Assembly: GCA_910574455.1 (NCBI GenBank)
Contig: CAJSYZ010000003.1
Span: forward strand, 2,604,001 to 2,668,000
Direction: 5' to 3'
DNA: 64,000 nucleotides
DNA from: Trichaptum fuscoviolaceum
Lineage: Eukaryota > Basidiomycota > Agaricomycetes > Hymenochaetales > Trichaptaceae
Positions 30,714-43,452 of the stretch are shown here, piece after piece (position 1 is the stretch's first letter; each line of letters starts with the position of its first letter). Position numbers and translations under genes: made by a program. The notes under the pieces are model-generated. The model had not been told where the DNA came from. It worked only from the letters and a program-made list of their open reading frames with translations, and ran no database searches.

Positions 30714-33700
30714 ATGCGGGAGCTTATAGGGACATTCTTAGCAGTGCTTCGTCGTCTTGTCTGGTTCCTTGCAGGAAAGGAGTATGTGGAATCACAGTGG
30801 GACAAGGTTCTGATCGCTGTTGTCCACCTCACTGTACTTGGGTTACTTTTCCGAACCTACATTGGACCATTCCTCCTGCGGATTATATCGAAGCGTGTTC
30901 GTATCCGCAGCGTCAGCCTTCGCTCAATTCGTGGTGTATACCTACGTACGGGAACAATCACATGTAGAATTGACAGGATTGGACTGGCCTACCATTCGTC
31001 TTCGCAGAGCGCCCGCCGTTTCTCCGTGAAAGTAGAAGGCTTATGCATCGAGTTATACCACCTAGCTTCCAAGGCTCCTCCACCAGCCAGTACAGATCCC
31101 CCGCGAACAGACGTGCGAAACACGAGGATGCCAGCTCTGGCTGATTTTTCTCCCTCACCTCTAGCACACAAATTATGGTCGTTTTACTCTGCAATCTATG
31201 CGCGTATAGAACCATTTGGTCGTCCAATTCTGCGCACAATATTTGTGACATCCCTACGCGTCCTCATCCGGTGCCTTCCAGCACTGACGCAAGTCATCGA
31301 CTTTGAACTTGAACGGTGCTTAATAAAGATAGCGAATGGCCAGGATGTACACCTCACCATTCAAAATGCCTCTCTTTCGACCACTGTTAACTTTTCGAGC
31401 CTGGGAATCGTTCTGGATTCGAACGGGGGAGACCTTCGTGCTAGAGACGACCATCGCGGGTTCTTCAGCATGGCGCAGCTGCAGGGAAGGCTTGCTGGTA
31501 GTCTCAAACGTGTTTGGAGTCGAGCTTGGGGGCAGGCAAGGGGATCAGCCTCTTTTGACTTGCGAATACGGAATATAGGTCTTGCAGATGGTATCCCGAA
31601 AGACCCACAATTGAAGAGCACGCGAACAAATATAACCGAGTCATCGCTGAACATTGCAGCTTCGTGTTTCGACTACGTTACTCACTCTAGTAATGCCGAA
31701 TATCAGTGCATCAGCATCCCTGGCTCAACTGAGTTCAGAGGCTCCTGCGAGTTTGGGCCAAGGAAAGGCATCATTGAGAAGCAGAGTATCGGTATTTGTT
31801 TGAGGATTAATGCTGTCCATATCACAGTGGACAGAATTCTGGCCCTCCTTCAAAGTCTACAGGGGAAATCATGCTTAGTGCCACAAGAGTCAGAGATATC
31901 TACTCTTGCTGAACATTTAGATACAAGCACAGTAGGTTCACCTATATATACTAGACTGGCTGTAAGTAAGACACGTGTCATACAAACATACTCTATTCTA
32001 ACCATTACATATTGCACCGCAGACATCCGTCCCATTTGGTCCTTGGGGCCGAGATTCGACCACTCAGAAGAAAAAACCAACCTCTATGGTATGTTTCTCA
32101 GTATTTGAGTTCAGTTACATTAAACTCATACGTAGTGTAGATTCCCCTCGTCCGTTCCCTGGAGTGCTCGATAGGAGACATGCGAGTACAATTCAAACTG
32201 GGAAAAGAATCGGGTGCCAATCAAAGAATCTTCACGGGTCATACGCGGGGTATATCTGTATCTGCAAAGTTTCGTGAGAACGGAAAGGATACTTTGCAGC
32301 GCGACGTTTTGGGTGCTCGACACAATGCAGACCCGATGTACGAAGCAGATGTACTGTCTTTTTCAGCATCGATGAAAGAGTTAATCATCGACAGACGGGA
32401 ATCAGCTGACAAGTCACCCCTCGTTCGTGTCATATACATTGGACCTATCGGTCTGAAAGGGTTCATAACACAATGGTCGTTTCTGACTTTGCCTCCATCT
32501 CCTCTCATCCAAGGCGATCCGAATGCTTCATTGCTGGTTGCTAGTCTCTCGATAACATCCCCCCAACTCAGTGAACGCATGGACGTGCTAACGGAAGTGC
32601 TTGCGTGTATACAGCCGCCCGCTAAAGCTCCCCCACCACAGCGGCCTGCGCGGGAAACAATCAGTTTTATCCCCCGAATGAGACTTGACATCAGCGTTAA
32701 TGATGTCACTGCTTGCCTCATTCCTGTGGATGAGAATTCGCAGCCCATATCCTCAGTAATTCTGAGCAGTACCCAATGTGTGATGGCGCTGTCTTCAAAT
32801 TTCAACTATTTTCCGGTGCAAGGACCTGACCTGGCTGCGCTGGATGGGCGGTCCTGCATTCCCGTCGAGAAAATTTTCACCTTCAGCTCTATCTTGGGGC
32901 CGGCATTTGTAACGTCGTTGCCAAAGCCCTTTTCTATCGACACGAGCAATAGAGTCTCCGGGAATGTGGAATCGCCATCGGGCTTTGGGGATCCATTGTT
33001 GTCCGTGAGCGCATTTGAGCTCAACCTAGAAGGCCAGACCCTTGGAACTTTATATGATGAAGAACGTTTGGTGGTCCTTGATCTTCCTTCGACTATTGTA
33101 GACCTGTCATGCGTTACCGATGCTATTTCAGTTGAACTTTGGCAACCATCTGCAGTTGCCTCACTGACGCACCTCCTCCGGTTTGCAACAAGCTTGGCAG
33201 GTGACGATAAACCTACCGTGGGGGAGGATGCCAATGGCCTGTCCTTCGATGTCCAAGCACATTTTGCCGTCGGTCAACTTGGTATTATCATCACAGGAAA
33301 AGATCTGAATCCTGACGAGGATGATTATCTGTCCCGGGGTATCGCGCTGAGGTCGGGTTTTGCTATCCAATATTGTTCTCTTCCAGGCCAAGGAAATTCT
33401 GTTCGATTGCGACGCGGACATGCGCAGCCACACGCTCGCCAGCAGTTGTACCTTTCCGATGAACTGATTACAGATGCTCTCAGTTTGTCTAATCGGGACA
33501 AGGGAGGCGGAGAAAGCGTAGCATTATTTAGATTTGTTGTCTGGGACGCCGCAGTGCGCTCGGCCGTTGCAACAAACTTCGCAGCGGATCACTCATACGA
33601 GGTTGCCGAGGAAGCGGAGGAGCTGAGGTCAACAGAATTCTTATGGGTAACTCGTGTAGAGGTCGACGCATTCCTCGCATTCAACAAGGGCGTGCCTGGT

Positions 33701-36700
33701 GTAGCCAGACGCTTGCAAGTGAACCTCAAGATACCTTACCTACATACTCGATTGCAACTTGGAGATGCATATTGTTCCATGCTGGGGATGTCAACGTTAA
33801 AATCTTTGCTAGCTGCTGGCTCGCGGGGAACGGAGACTAAGCGGACGCCAACTATGACTGATATATCTCTTAGAGGCTCGGTAGACGTTTTTCAGGCGCT
33901 GATTAAGCTACCCCTCCAGGAACAACTTTGCTTCAGAATTAATGGCGTTCGAGCTCGCAAGTCAGCCGACGGCCTCATCAATCTTGACTTCGCGTCACTG
34001 TTTGTGTGGGCCCCCTTAGCGAATCTCGACGGAAGATGGGAAGAGATGATCAGATTCAGGACGTGGAGGGCCACTCTCAATCTATCACCGACAGAGCCGA
34101 TGGCTCTGGTTATGGAAGGCGAAGGAGCGCAAGTCCGAATACCACATACCTACGTACTTGCAGACCTTATTCTGGACCTCAATGTATCCTTCAAATGCTT
34201 AAAACACTTATCCGCTGCCATTGCATCCAGCACAGGGACGTTCTCGCCCATACCCTACCCGAGCGCCGAAGCTGCCAAAGTCGTTCCCGTCATAAGCCTC
34301 AAGCTCAGCTGTTTCTCTATTGATATAGCTGATGATCCCCTTGAGTGTAAGCTCGGATTGGCTTGGAGGGCTGGACTAGACGCAGCTCGCTCACGAATAG
34401 AAAGGGATGAAGCATTTGAGACCAAAGTCGCGGCTATTCAGCTGGCAGAGGCTGCTCAAGGGAATGTACAAGATGGAAGGTTTACGTCGAATCATACTGT
34501 TTCCGTCGAAGAAGCCCGAGAGCGCCTTCTGCAGGTCCATGCAATATCTTGGACTTCGGTTTACAGGGAATTCCGCGATGAGCAGCGTCGCAAAGAGGAC
34601 ACCCTGCGAAGACGTATGCCTGGGGAACAGCTCCGCTTCTTCCACGACGACATCAGACCTCTGGTACCTGTATCGCCAGTTTCCAAGTACCCTCCCTTGC
34701 TTAGGATAGTATTCAACCGGTTTTCGCTCGGTGTGACTCAACCGCTATTCTCTTCATGCGATTTGCCTGAGTTCCTGCATAGCCTGGGAAATGGATTGCC
34801 TAAGAATACGTCATTTTCGCTTCTGATTCCAATGCATCTCAACATATCTTTGGGAGCCACCTCCGTCAATTTACGTGACTATCCCCTACCGCTCTTACAG
34901 GTTCCGAAAGGCCTTTCCGACACGGCAACGGCATGGGCCATCGATACAGATCTTGTTATTGCGGAAGAGATGGGTGATTCGTCATGCGTAATCTGGAAGG
35001 ATTGTACCATCTTAAACGCTGGCGTTGGTAGCACAGATACGAAAGCACTGACGCTCTCTGTCCCAAAAACAACGATGCCAGTGAAGACTTATGCCAAGCC
35101 ATGTGTCAACGTTCTGACTACTCGCACTACGGAGCTCTGCTGGGGTGTTAGCTACAATGCCGCATTGCAAGATGTTATGCGCATCTTCGATACACTAACG
35201 AGCCCTCCTCCAGATCCATCGCCTATTATAGGCTTCTGGGACAAGGTAAGCATTACAATGTATTGACCACGCCACTCGTACTCAATCTGGGCGTTGACCA
35301 GGTGCGCTTGATCCTCCACTGGGAGGTGAAAGTTAACTTCGCCAATGAAGTACACCTGAATTTGAAAGGCCAGTCTATTGATTAGGCCCTTGCTTATGTA
35401 TCTAAATGATCACACTCAGGCTCTCGTGATCCTTATTCCATAACAGGAGCTGGCGCTGGCTTCACATTCTGCTGGATGGGCAATACGGAGCTTACAATTG
35501 GAGTTGAGAACCGCGACAAAGAACTTCTTCAGGTTGTCAGTGATACAATGCTGATCGTCATCCCAGAGTAAGTCTGTCAGCTAGAACCATCCACATTATC
35601 TCACCTCTCTTTTGTAGCTTTACGAAAGACTCCAGCGACGAAGAGCCAAACACAACACGATCACATGGCGTGAACTCAGAGTTTGGAGGCATGAAAGGAA
35701 GCTATAAGAAAATTTGTGCCAAGTTTACTTCTGGTATCAGATGGGGTATTGGTTTTATTCTTGAACGTACATGTAGCGTGGACTGCACAGAGTGCTTCGG
35801 CACCTTCGCGTGTCGAATTTTCAACTTCAAGCCACACTATGAGGTTCAATTGCGGCCAGGTCTAACTGTCCCCCAGGAAAAGGTATGACTAAATCTTATT
35901 TGCTATCGATGTTAGTTAAACATTCGCCGCAGACTTCTGAAGATTCTTTTAATGAGTTCCGCTCGGATTTCATTCACTTGTCGACGTCCCTTACATCATC
36001 TGTTCGGCATCGCAAGACTTCTTCACGCGTCACTTCCAATAGTTTCCATCTTTCCCCAAAGGCATTCGCACATTTCTGGGCATGGTGGGATTTATTCGAC
36101 CGCTTCTTGTCAATTCCCATACGACAAGGCAAACAATTCATGAATACGCGTCCACCATCGAAGAAATTCGGGAAACACTTGGCAACTTTGAAGTACAGAC
36201 TATCAGTCTCACAGCTGTTCATATCCCACGTTTATATGGACGAGTCAAGAGAGTGTTGGACCAATGGCGCGACAAAGTTTGTTGGAATAAAGGCACTGGT
36301 CGATACATTCGAGGCGGATATGCACCAAAGGGAGCAAGAAGCCATCGTGCCTGGCATCCTTCTGGGTACGACGAAAAAGATACGCCATAAGCCTTTTTAT
36401 GCCGCAGAAGTGAAACTCGCAGGTCTCCAGTTGAGGGGAATATCCGCCATGTTCTCAGAACCCTTGAGACGTCTTATTGATGTCGGGGAGTCTCGAAATG
36501 ACCTTAAGGACGAGTTCCCAGCTATTTCTGATTCCGAAATACCGCCTAGACAATGGTTAGATATGGATGATTTTGTGGAAACTGACTGGCGTGCCCCTGA
36601 TTGCAAGCCTTTGCTACGAATGCCACAGGTTGCTTCTTGTCCACGTTTCACCTACTTCCGACGATCTAGTGGGCATCATCAAAGTGGCACTGACCATCAG

Positions 36701-39700
36701 ACAACACTTGAAAGCAGTCGTTTTGGCAACGAGGACACGCATGCATGTTTGATGGGACAGGAACCATGTCAGTGATTAGCTTTCTTGTGTCCGCGATCAC
36801 GGTGCTCACGCTATTCTAGCTGTTCATCACACACAGTCGGACATCGTCTCGCAAAGATTATCTAACCTCAGAGTTGAGTTAGCGAGATTAACCTCTCTGC
36901 GCTCGCAGTCTAGTCTGCCAGAGGTAGATGGTTCTGAATCCCCTCACGACACTGACATATCTGTAAGTCATGCATGAGCTAAATCGACACAAACTGATTC
37001 CAGTGGTTGTCAGAAGGGGATAGCTGAACTGGAGAGGAAGATAAAGCAGTTAGAAAGATATATTGCTCAACTTCGAGAATCTGATGATCAAGAATTTCCT
37101 CAGTCAAAGGGCGATCTAGCCAATTATCTCATGCCCTCTGATATCTCATGTCCAGTGGACTGGACTGAGTTTACTAACGTCTATCAATTCCATTGTCCGA
37201 AATGCATTATAGAAATTTCTACACGGGATGTTAGTCTCCCCTTTTCTCAAACTATGATTGTTTCTTATAAGGGATAACTTTTTCACAGATCCTTATGCAA
37301 TACTACTATTGCTCTAGATCGCGGAAAGGGTTCGAATACCATATGGCTACTAGGTATGATTTGCATAAGCCATCACAAGCTTTAGTACTAACGCTCAATG
37401 CAGGGCAGTAAAGTTCATCCGTGACCAAGCAGCCACTTTGTCCCGGCTCAGTACAGATACCCAAGAAAAAGAGAAGAGGGGCCGAAATCCGACGGGGTTG
37501 GCAGCGCAGGCCGCAGCTCAAGCATTACGCAAGATTTTGATTGGTGATGAGGAAGTTCCCACGGTTATCAATACCGCGGGTACAGACGATGCGGACGTCT
37601 TCAATCCAATGGACGGCTGGTCCGAGGGTGTTTCTCTGGAGAAAAGCCATTTCTGCTTATTGCTGAAACCTCAAGTGGTTTTACGAAGTGATGTTGCTCC
37701 TGACTCTATCTGCATTATGGCTGCTGTCCAAGCGACTCTGCAGAGTTTTGCCATCCTTGATATCGCGAATGCTGAAGATCCTATCAGCGGCCGCGTCATG
37801 ACTCGGTTTGTCTCAAACTCCACGCGTTATTCGATGTAATTGGCGTCTGACACTTACTTTCCAGGAGTCACGCTGTTCTGTCTGGCTTACAGACATTCTC
37901 GCCCTCAAAGTCCTGTCGATTGGCATACGATAGTGTACCTATTGAGGTCTTGATTGATTTGCGAGCTGAAAGCAGCGATTTTGACCGCGTAGTTCCCCAG
38001 ACTAATTCAACATTCCGATACGATAAATTCAATAGGCTCCGTTTGCGGAATAACGTCAACTCTGCTGTCGCAAGCTCTAGCGATCAAGTCAATGGTCATC
38101 TGCAGCACCAGACTGTCCGTAACTTTCAAATCTATATGTATCCACTTGCTGACTTCTGATAATAGGATCTCATTGATGTTAGAGTACCACGGTTCACTGT
38201 ATCAGCGGACTCGAACAATTTCCGTGCGATAGCGAATGTTATCACGAACGTGCTCTTGCGGTCTAATTCTGCCCACAAGCATCACTTGAACCAAGTTGAA
38301 ACGTTACTTTTCAGCTATGACTTCACCGATCTATTCTCTGCCGCTGACGTGGTGGAAGGTCTCCAACTACGTCTTCGAAGGGCAGTAGAGCAAGAGCGCA
38401 ATTTCGAGGTGTCCCTCGTCAACGATGATCAAGTAAAGCTAGAGATGTTGAAGATTAAGGCCCACGTCTTTCTTCTCAGCGAAGAATTAAATCTCATCTT
38501 CGATGCCATCAAGCTAGCTCAGGACAAGGCGGATGATAAGCACAATGATCAAAAGAGCGCTCTTAAGGTGCATGCCTCAGCAAGAGAGATTTCGTGGGGT
38601 ATGGTGGACGATCTTCGAGACATTGTTATCAAACTTGCCATGAAGGAATTAGATTTCTCGTGGCTGAATCGGCAGGACGGATCCACTGTAAACGATCTCG
38701 TCATCGGCGACGTGCAAGCGTTTGACGGATGTCTAGATGCCGAATGGCCGGAGATATTGGCGAAGCACAGGGAGCCATCTAGTCACCCTCTAGTAAAAGT
38801 ACGTCTTTCTTGCGTCGACAATGAATATAAATCTGAAGGATACTTTATCACAGAGGGGCATATTCATTTTAGCCGATTGGACTGTACTTGCTCCAGTCGG
38901 GGGGATTACAATCTATGAACGGTTCAACGTCGAGCTCCATCCGATGCGTCTCCAATTGGAGGCCAGGGTTGGAAAGAGCATAATGGAGTATGTTTTCCCG
39001 GCAAGGCGTGAACGAGAGGTACTTGAGTCTGCAACGGCTTCTGGTTCAAGAGTACTCGATGATAAAGATGACACCTTCGGAGCACAAAGCTCGGCAGTCA
39101 CACGTTCGGATTCAGGTCTTCTTGACAAAGCAAACCACGAATCGTTATTATCCCCGCCACGAGCAGGGAAAAGATACTCCGTTGATGAGCGACGACCGAC
39201 CCTCAGCCCAGCAACGAAGCGAATTACCAGCTCTCGTTCGTTCACCGACTTGCGCCTGCTCTCTCGGCAGAACAACACACCAACGACAGCCCCCGTGTCT
39301 TCGACTAACCTCTTCTTAGACAAGGCTATTGTCACTGACGATCCTTCCGATCCCACTGAACATGGGAAGGCAGCTAGTTCTTTGTTCAATACGTCTGTAC
39401 AAAAGCAACCTAGGGATGATGCTGCTGAGATGAAGTCGAGATCGGCACAAAAGACTTTCATTCTTGTTCGCATTGCAAGGTATGCGGACTTTGTTGAAAT
39501 ACCCTTGTGATTTCTTATTGACTTAAAATCCGTAATTCAGTATGCACATCTTACTCAGCTTTCGCAAAGATGGCTCTTTCTTCTGTCGTGATGCGCGAAT
39601 TGAGACACGTGAATTGCAATATCGTAATCGCACATTAAGCGTGAGTTTCAATCTCACAAATCAGCCTTCACAACGCATATTTAACTTCTGAACGACCTTG

Positions 39701-40126
39701 TAAACGTAGTTTGAAGAGCTGGCTGAACAGTTCATTCCATCGGACCCTACATGGAGGGGTTGGATGCGAGTTGCCCTGCACCAGCCTTTAGTTCCGGTGT
39801 TCCCAGTGGCTAGAGAGTTGTTGTCAAAGACGAAGTGGATGGCAACGAAGGGAAGAGTTGCTCGGCAAGCTAAGAAAATCGGCCAAGCTGCACGGACAAG
39901 CACGACCCGCCTTAGAGGATCGTCTGAGTCGAGCGGCAGTCCTTCGTCCTCTCGTGTTCAATCGAACGATATGGAATCAGTGACCCAGGGTGATCTACTG
40001 TAAGTATATCCGCTCCGTTGACTTTTTATCATTGGCGTCAGACTAACTTTTAAAAGAATCCCGACCATCATGTCTCCGAAGAGCAGGAAGTCAGGACAGT
40101 CCCAGCGTTCTACGGAATCCAAATGA
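30714..40126 (+). CDS. FMP27: FMP27/Hobbit/BLTP2 bridge-like lipid transfer protein
   Basis: Very large gene, roughly 2,800 codons in many exons, for a bridge-like lipid transfer protein that forms a long hydrophobic groove at ER-plasma-membrane contacts. The ATG at 30714 precedes an N-terminal membrane anchor (about residues 30-50, VLIAVVHLTVLGLLFRTYIG) and the chorein-like opening RVRIRSVSLRSIRGVYLRTG. The long exon 32180-35266 carries the beta-groove repeats. It is followed by the GFWDK motif (35231-35245) and KVNFANEVHLNLKG, which define the FMP27 family. Further on come the SW-domain block KLAGLQLRGISAMFSEPLRR and a coiled coil (36870-37080). The C-terminal block reads YRNRTLSFEELAEQF and GWMRVALHQPLVPVFPVARE, then a basic tail to TGA (40124-40126). 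No break was found at the junctions I checked. Internal exon borders are approximate. Confidence 0.92.
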
Positions 40127-40533
40127 TTTGTGTTGTCACATTCGCTTCTCTTGTTTAATAATTTATTGAACCTTCAGTTATATCGCTGCCGTACGCTTTG
40201 CTCGCCATATTTCTTGCATTAGATACCAGCTTTCGTATATTTTTACTGTAGCCTTACATTGCTATCCTGCGCCTAGAGTAGATAAGATAAGATAAATGAT
40301 GAAGTGAGTTCATTCGTAATGAGTATTAGCAGTTCAGCCGGCCGGGTTACTCCATTGCCACACCACTCCTCCTTTGCTCTGCACCTCCACTTCCGCTGCT
40401 ACGACTGTGATGACCCTCACGCTTTGAATCCTTAAATCCCGTCTTGTTTGTTCTACTGCACTCTTTGCCACACATACCAAGCTAGCATACATCTTTAATC
40501 TTGAATTTGGCGAAGAACTCCTGAATTGCGGAA
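40127..40533. other. Intergenic: FMP27 3' end and promoter of DUF2985 gene
   Basis: About 400 bases between tandem genes. No coding frame, repeat or RNA gene recognised. A pyrimidine-rich stretch precedes the next start. Confidence 0.5.
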
Positions 40534-43009
40534 ATGCCGAGTGTTCGGGTCAGGCGCGGTTCACAATACAGGGCTATTGGTGGTGACGATGGACCGGAGC
40601 AACAAGCAAGCACCTCAGGTCGACCTCGCAGTCGGACAATTACCAGTATCTATCGTTCTGAGGGAACTTCGCAGGATGACTCGCCTTCTGTTGGGCAGCT
40701 TTCTCCTCGACGCAGAAGGTCAGATACGGAGGCTGAGGATACGAGGTCTGACAATGGATCGCCTTATGACTCAAGGAGGCGATTGAGCAAGATCGAGGAC
40801 TCTATCCTCAGCAGAAAACGATCGTCTAATGCAGTGAGGGGGCAAAGGAGTCTCGAACCGCTCTGGCGCAGACCTGAGAGCATGGAGGGACAAGTGCTCC
40901 ACGGATCACAAGCTGACATTATGGTCCCCGGCGATGGTCGACCTGGAAGGCTTGAGAGCGCCCTCAGCCTGACCAGTTCAGGTGAAGGGGAAGAGAATCC
41001 CTTTCACAGCTCTAGCGAATCATTGAATCATGACGATGATATTGTTGAGCATCTTGAAGTTATCGGTGAGTCTTCCCAATGCACAAATACGTTTCGATAT
41101 ACTGAAATTATATTCCTGAAAGACCCTCAGATTTCTACGATATCGAGCTTGACGAATGCTGCAAACTCCATTATGATGTAAGCTTGTGGCTAGTGAGGCT
41201 GTGATGGGTTAACATCATTCACTAACCTTTGCAAAAGACCTCCAATTGGTGTTTACTCACGGAAGCCAGTTTTCGTACTGCCGAGGAGCTCTGTGCACGA
41301 CGATCACGAGAAACAATCCTCAGTGCATGAAGACGAACTGGACCGTCATGTCGAAGAGGTTTTGTCCAAACGAGCTAAGATAAGACGGACATTGAAAGGT
41401 GTATGGTCTTTCATCAAAACACGTACGCCTCATTTCTTTTGTTGAATTGTTGAACCATATTTAACAGTCTGTCCTAGCCTTGGGTGTAAGTCACATGGAG
41501 TTATCATACATTGCTTTAGTTAATAAGCAAGGCTATAGGTGATTGTCGCAATCTATGGCTTCCTAGTTGGTGAGTTAAGAATGCTCCGGTCCCAAATGAT
41601 ATAATTAATCTTTCAATTTGGGCTGCAGTCTTCTGGGGCGCGGCTATTGTTTTCTTCCTCGCAAAGTTTATCAACTTTCACAATTCTATGACGCAGGGCT
41701 TTTGGGTGGAGGTTTCATCTCAGATAGAGAATGGTGCGCTATCCGTATCTCATTACAGATAAATGCTTACCTTTGATCAGCATTATTCACAGTTACAGGA
41801 GTGGTAAGCTTTGATTTGTATCCGAAAGAAAGGAAAGCTGCCAATACGCATCTCTCAAAGGGACTTCTACCATGGCGGGTGATAGACACGTATCGTAAGA
41901 TTTCGTGCATTGCTCAATGTAAGGATGTGGTAGCTTACCTTCATTATTCAGGCATACTGAAAATATGGCATTATAAGAGATTGACGAGAAAGCTGCGCTC
42001 GAAAGCCGGATTACCTGAGCTTTATGACGAGGATGACCTCCCGGACCCCATGTATGATCCAAACTATGTCCACGTCTTGACGGACAAGCAACAGGAAATG
42101 CTGCATTACAGTGAGCTTTTTAATTGAAACTACTTTGTCGGAAATTTATATGCCCGCGGTTAGACCAACAACAGTTCATGAAATCGCAAACATGGTACCG
42201 TCCTCACGGCACTGCGACCCATCGAGTAAGTGTTTTGTGTTGCTCCGCTTCATTACGGAGGTCGCATATGCTCACATGTCCGACATTCTAGGCTTTTCCC
42301 ATCAAGTGCGATTTATACCGTGATCTATCTTCAACCCTTAACTAACCTTTGATAAAGCACAGCGCTGTTGATATGTTGTTTTGTTGACGGCAACTCAATA
42401 TTTCAGGTTAGTGGCCGCTGGGCGTTGATGCACCCGTGAATTCATTTCTCATAATCATTTTCCGAACCAGTGCATGCTCTGCGGAACTATGTGGGGGTTG
42501 AATCGGTGCGCTCAAGTCTAACATCCGTTAACGGTTGTGTCTAATGAGCGTTTCGGACTTACGCTTTCTCTTGCTTTATCACTGTGATGAACCTCCGCCT
42601 TTACGCTTACAGTTTCCAGCGACCTGCGTGGAGTACTGGCCTTCTCATTCCGGCCAGCTTTATCTGTGGCATTGTATCGGCGATTCTGATTTGGCGGGGT
42701 GGAGAGAAGACGAAACGCACGAAAGAAGTTGAAGAGCGATTGCGTATGGCGCTGGCTTTGGAAACTCATCCTAACGAACTAGCCGTCGTTGATGATAAGG
42801 TAATATACAAATCATCCGCAAATGAACAAACACCGAACTCTCCCGATCACCGGCAAGGACAGAATGGTCAGGCTAATGGACAGAGTCCAAGGTCACAATA
42901 TGAAGGCGTTGCTGCCACTATAGAGCATGGGAATGCAGAAGAACGAGATACACCATCAATCTATATAGAAGATAAGATGTTTATTCCGCGAAATGTATCT
43001 CGAAGATGA
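40534..43009 (+). CDS. DUF2985 (PF11204-type) multi-spanning membrane protein
   Basis: Fungal membrane protein of unknown biochemical function. The first 200 residues from the ATG at 40534 are disordered and rich in Ser, Arg and Asp. The core begins with KIRRTLKGVWSFIKTPLGV and IVAIYGFLVVFWGAAIVFFL (first helix). Then GVGLIPWRVIDTYRILKIWH and YKRLTRKLRSKAGLPELYDE follow, the DUF2985 signature, and further helices around LICCFVDGNSIFQ and WSTGLLIPASFICGIVSAIL. The C-terminal tail is polar and ends IYIEDKMFIPRNVSRR, TGA at 43007-43009. At least seven short introns. Related proteins are common in Dikarya; the substrate or partner is not known. Confidence 0.85.
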
Positions 43010-43452
43010 TTTGCTATGTATCTTCACATGTATAACAAACCATATACTAGTAGTACTATTGGACTTAGAACCCTTATTTTCTTAATCAATTGTCATCATA
43101 TCATATACTATCGTTATTACAATGCAAAGGTATGGAAGAAGCTCTATCCGTATGCGCAAGGATTGTTGAAATCCATCCATCCACGTTGCTGAGGGTTGAC
43201 CTCAGACTATCTCTCCACGCCGCCGGACCTGCTACTTATGTAGCTAGGAAGTCGCGAAAATAAATAGTATATCGCGATCATCATGGCGCGTGCAACAAAC
43301 ACAACCGCAGCGCATCCAAGAGCGTGAAACGGCGTGGTTGAAGGCGACGCTCACAGTTACCCAAGGATATTTTAATGGCCAACATCTGGGTTGAAGCCAG
43401 TATAAATTATATCCATTCATATGGGCGCTGTTGAAGCGCAAGGAGAATATGC
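43010..43452. other. Intergenic between convergent DUF2985 gene and MET6
   Basis: About 440 bases holding the two 3' UTRs. AT-rich near 43060-43130. Nothing else recognised. Confidence 0.5.
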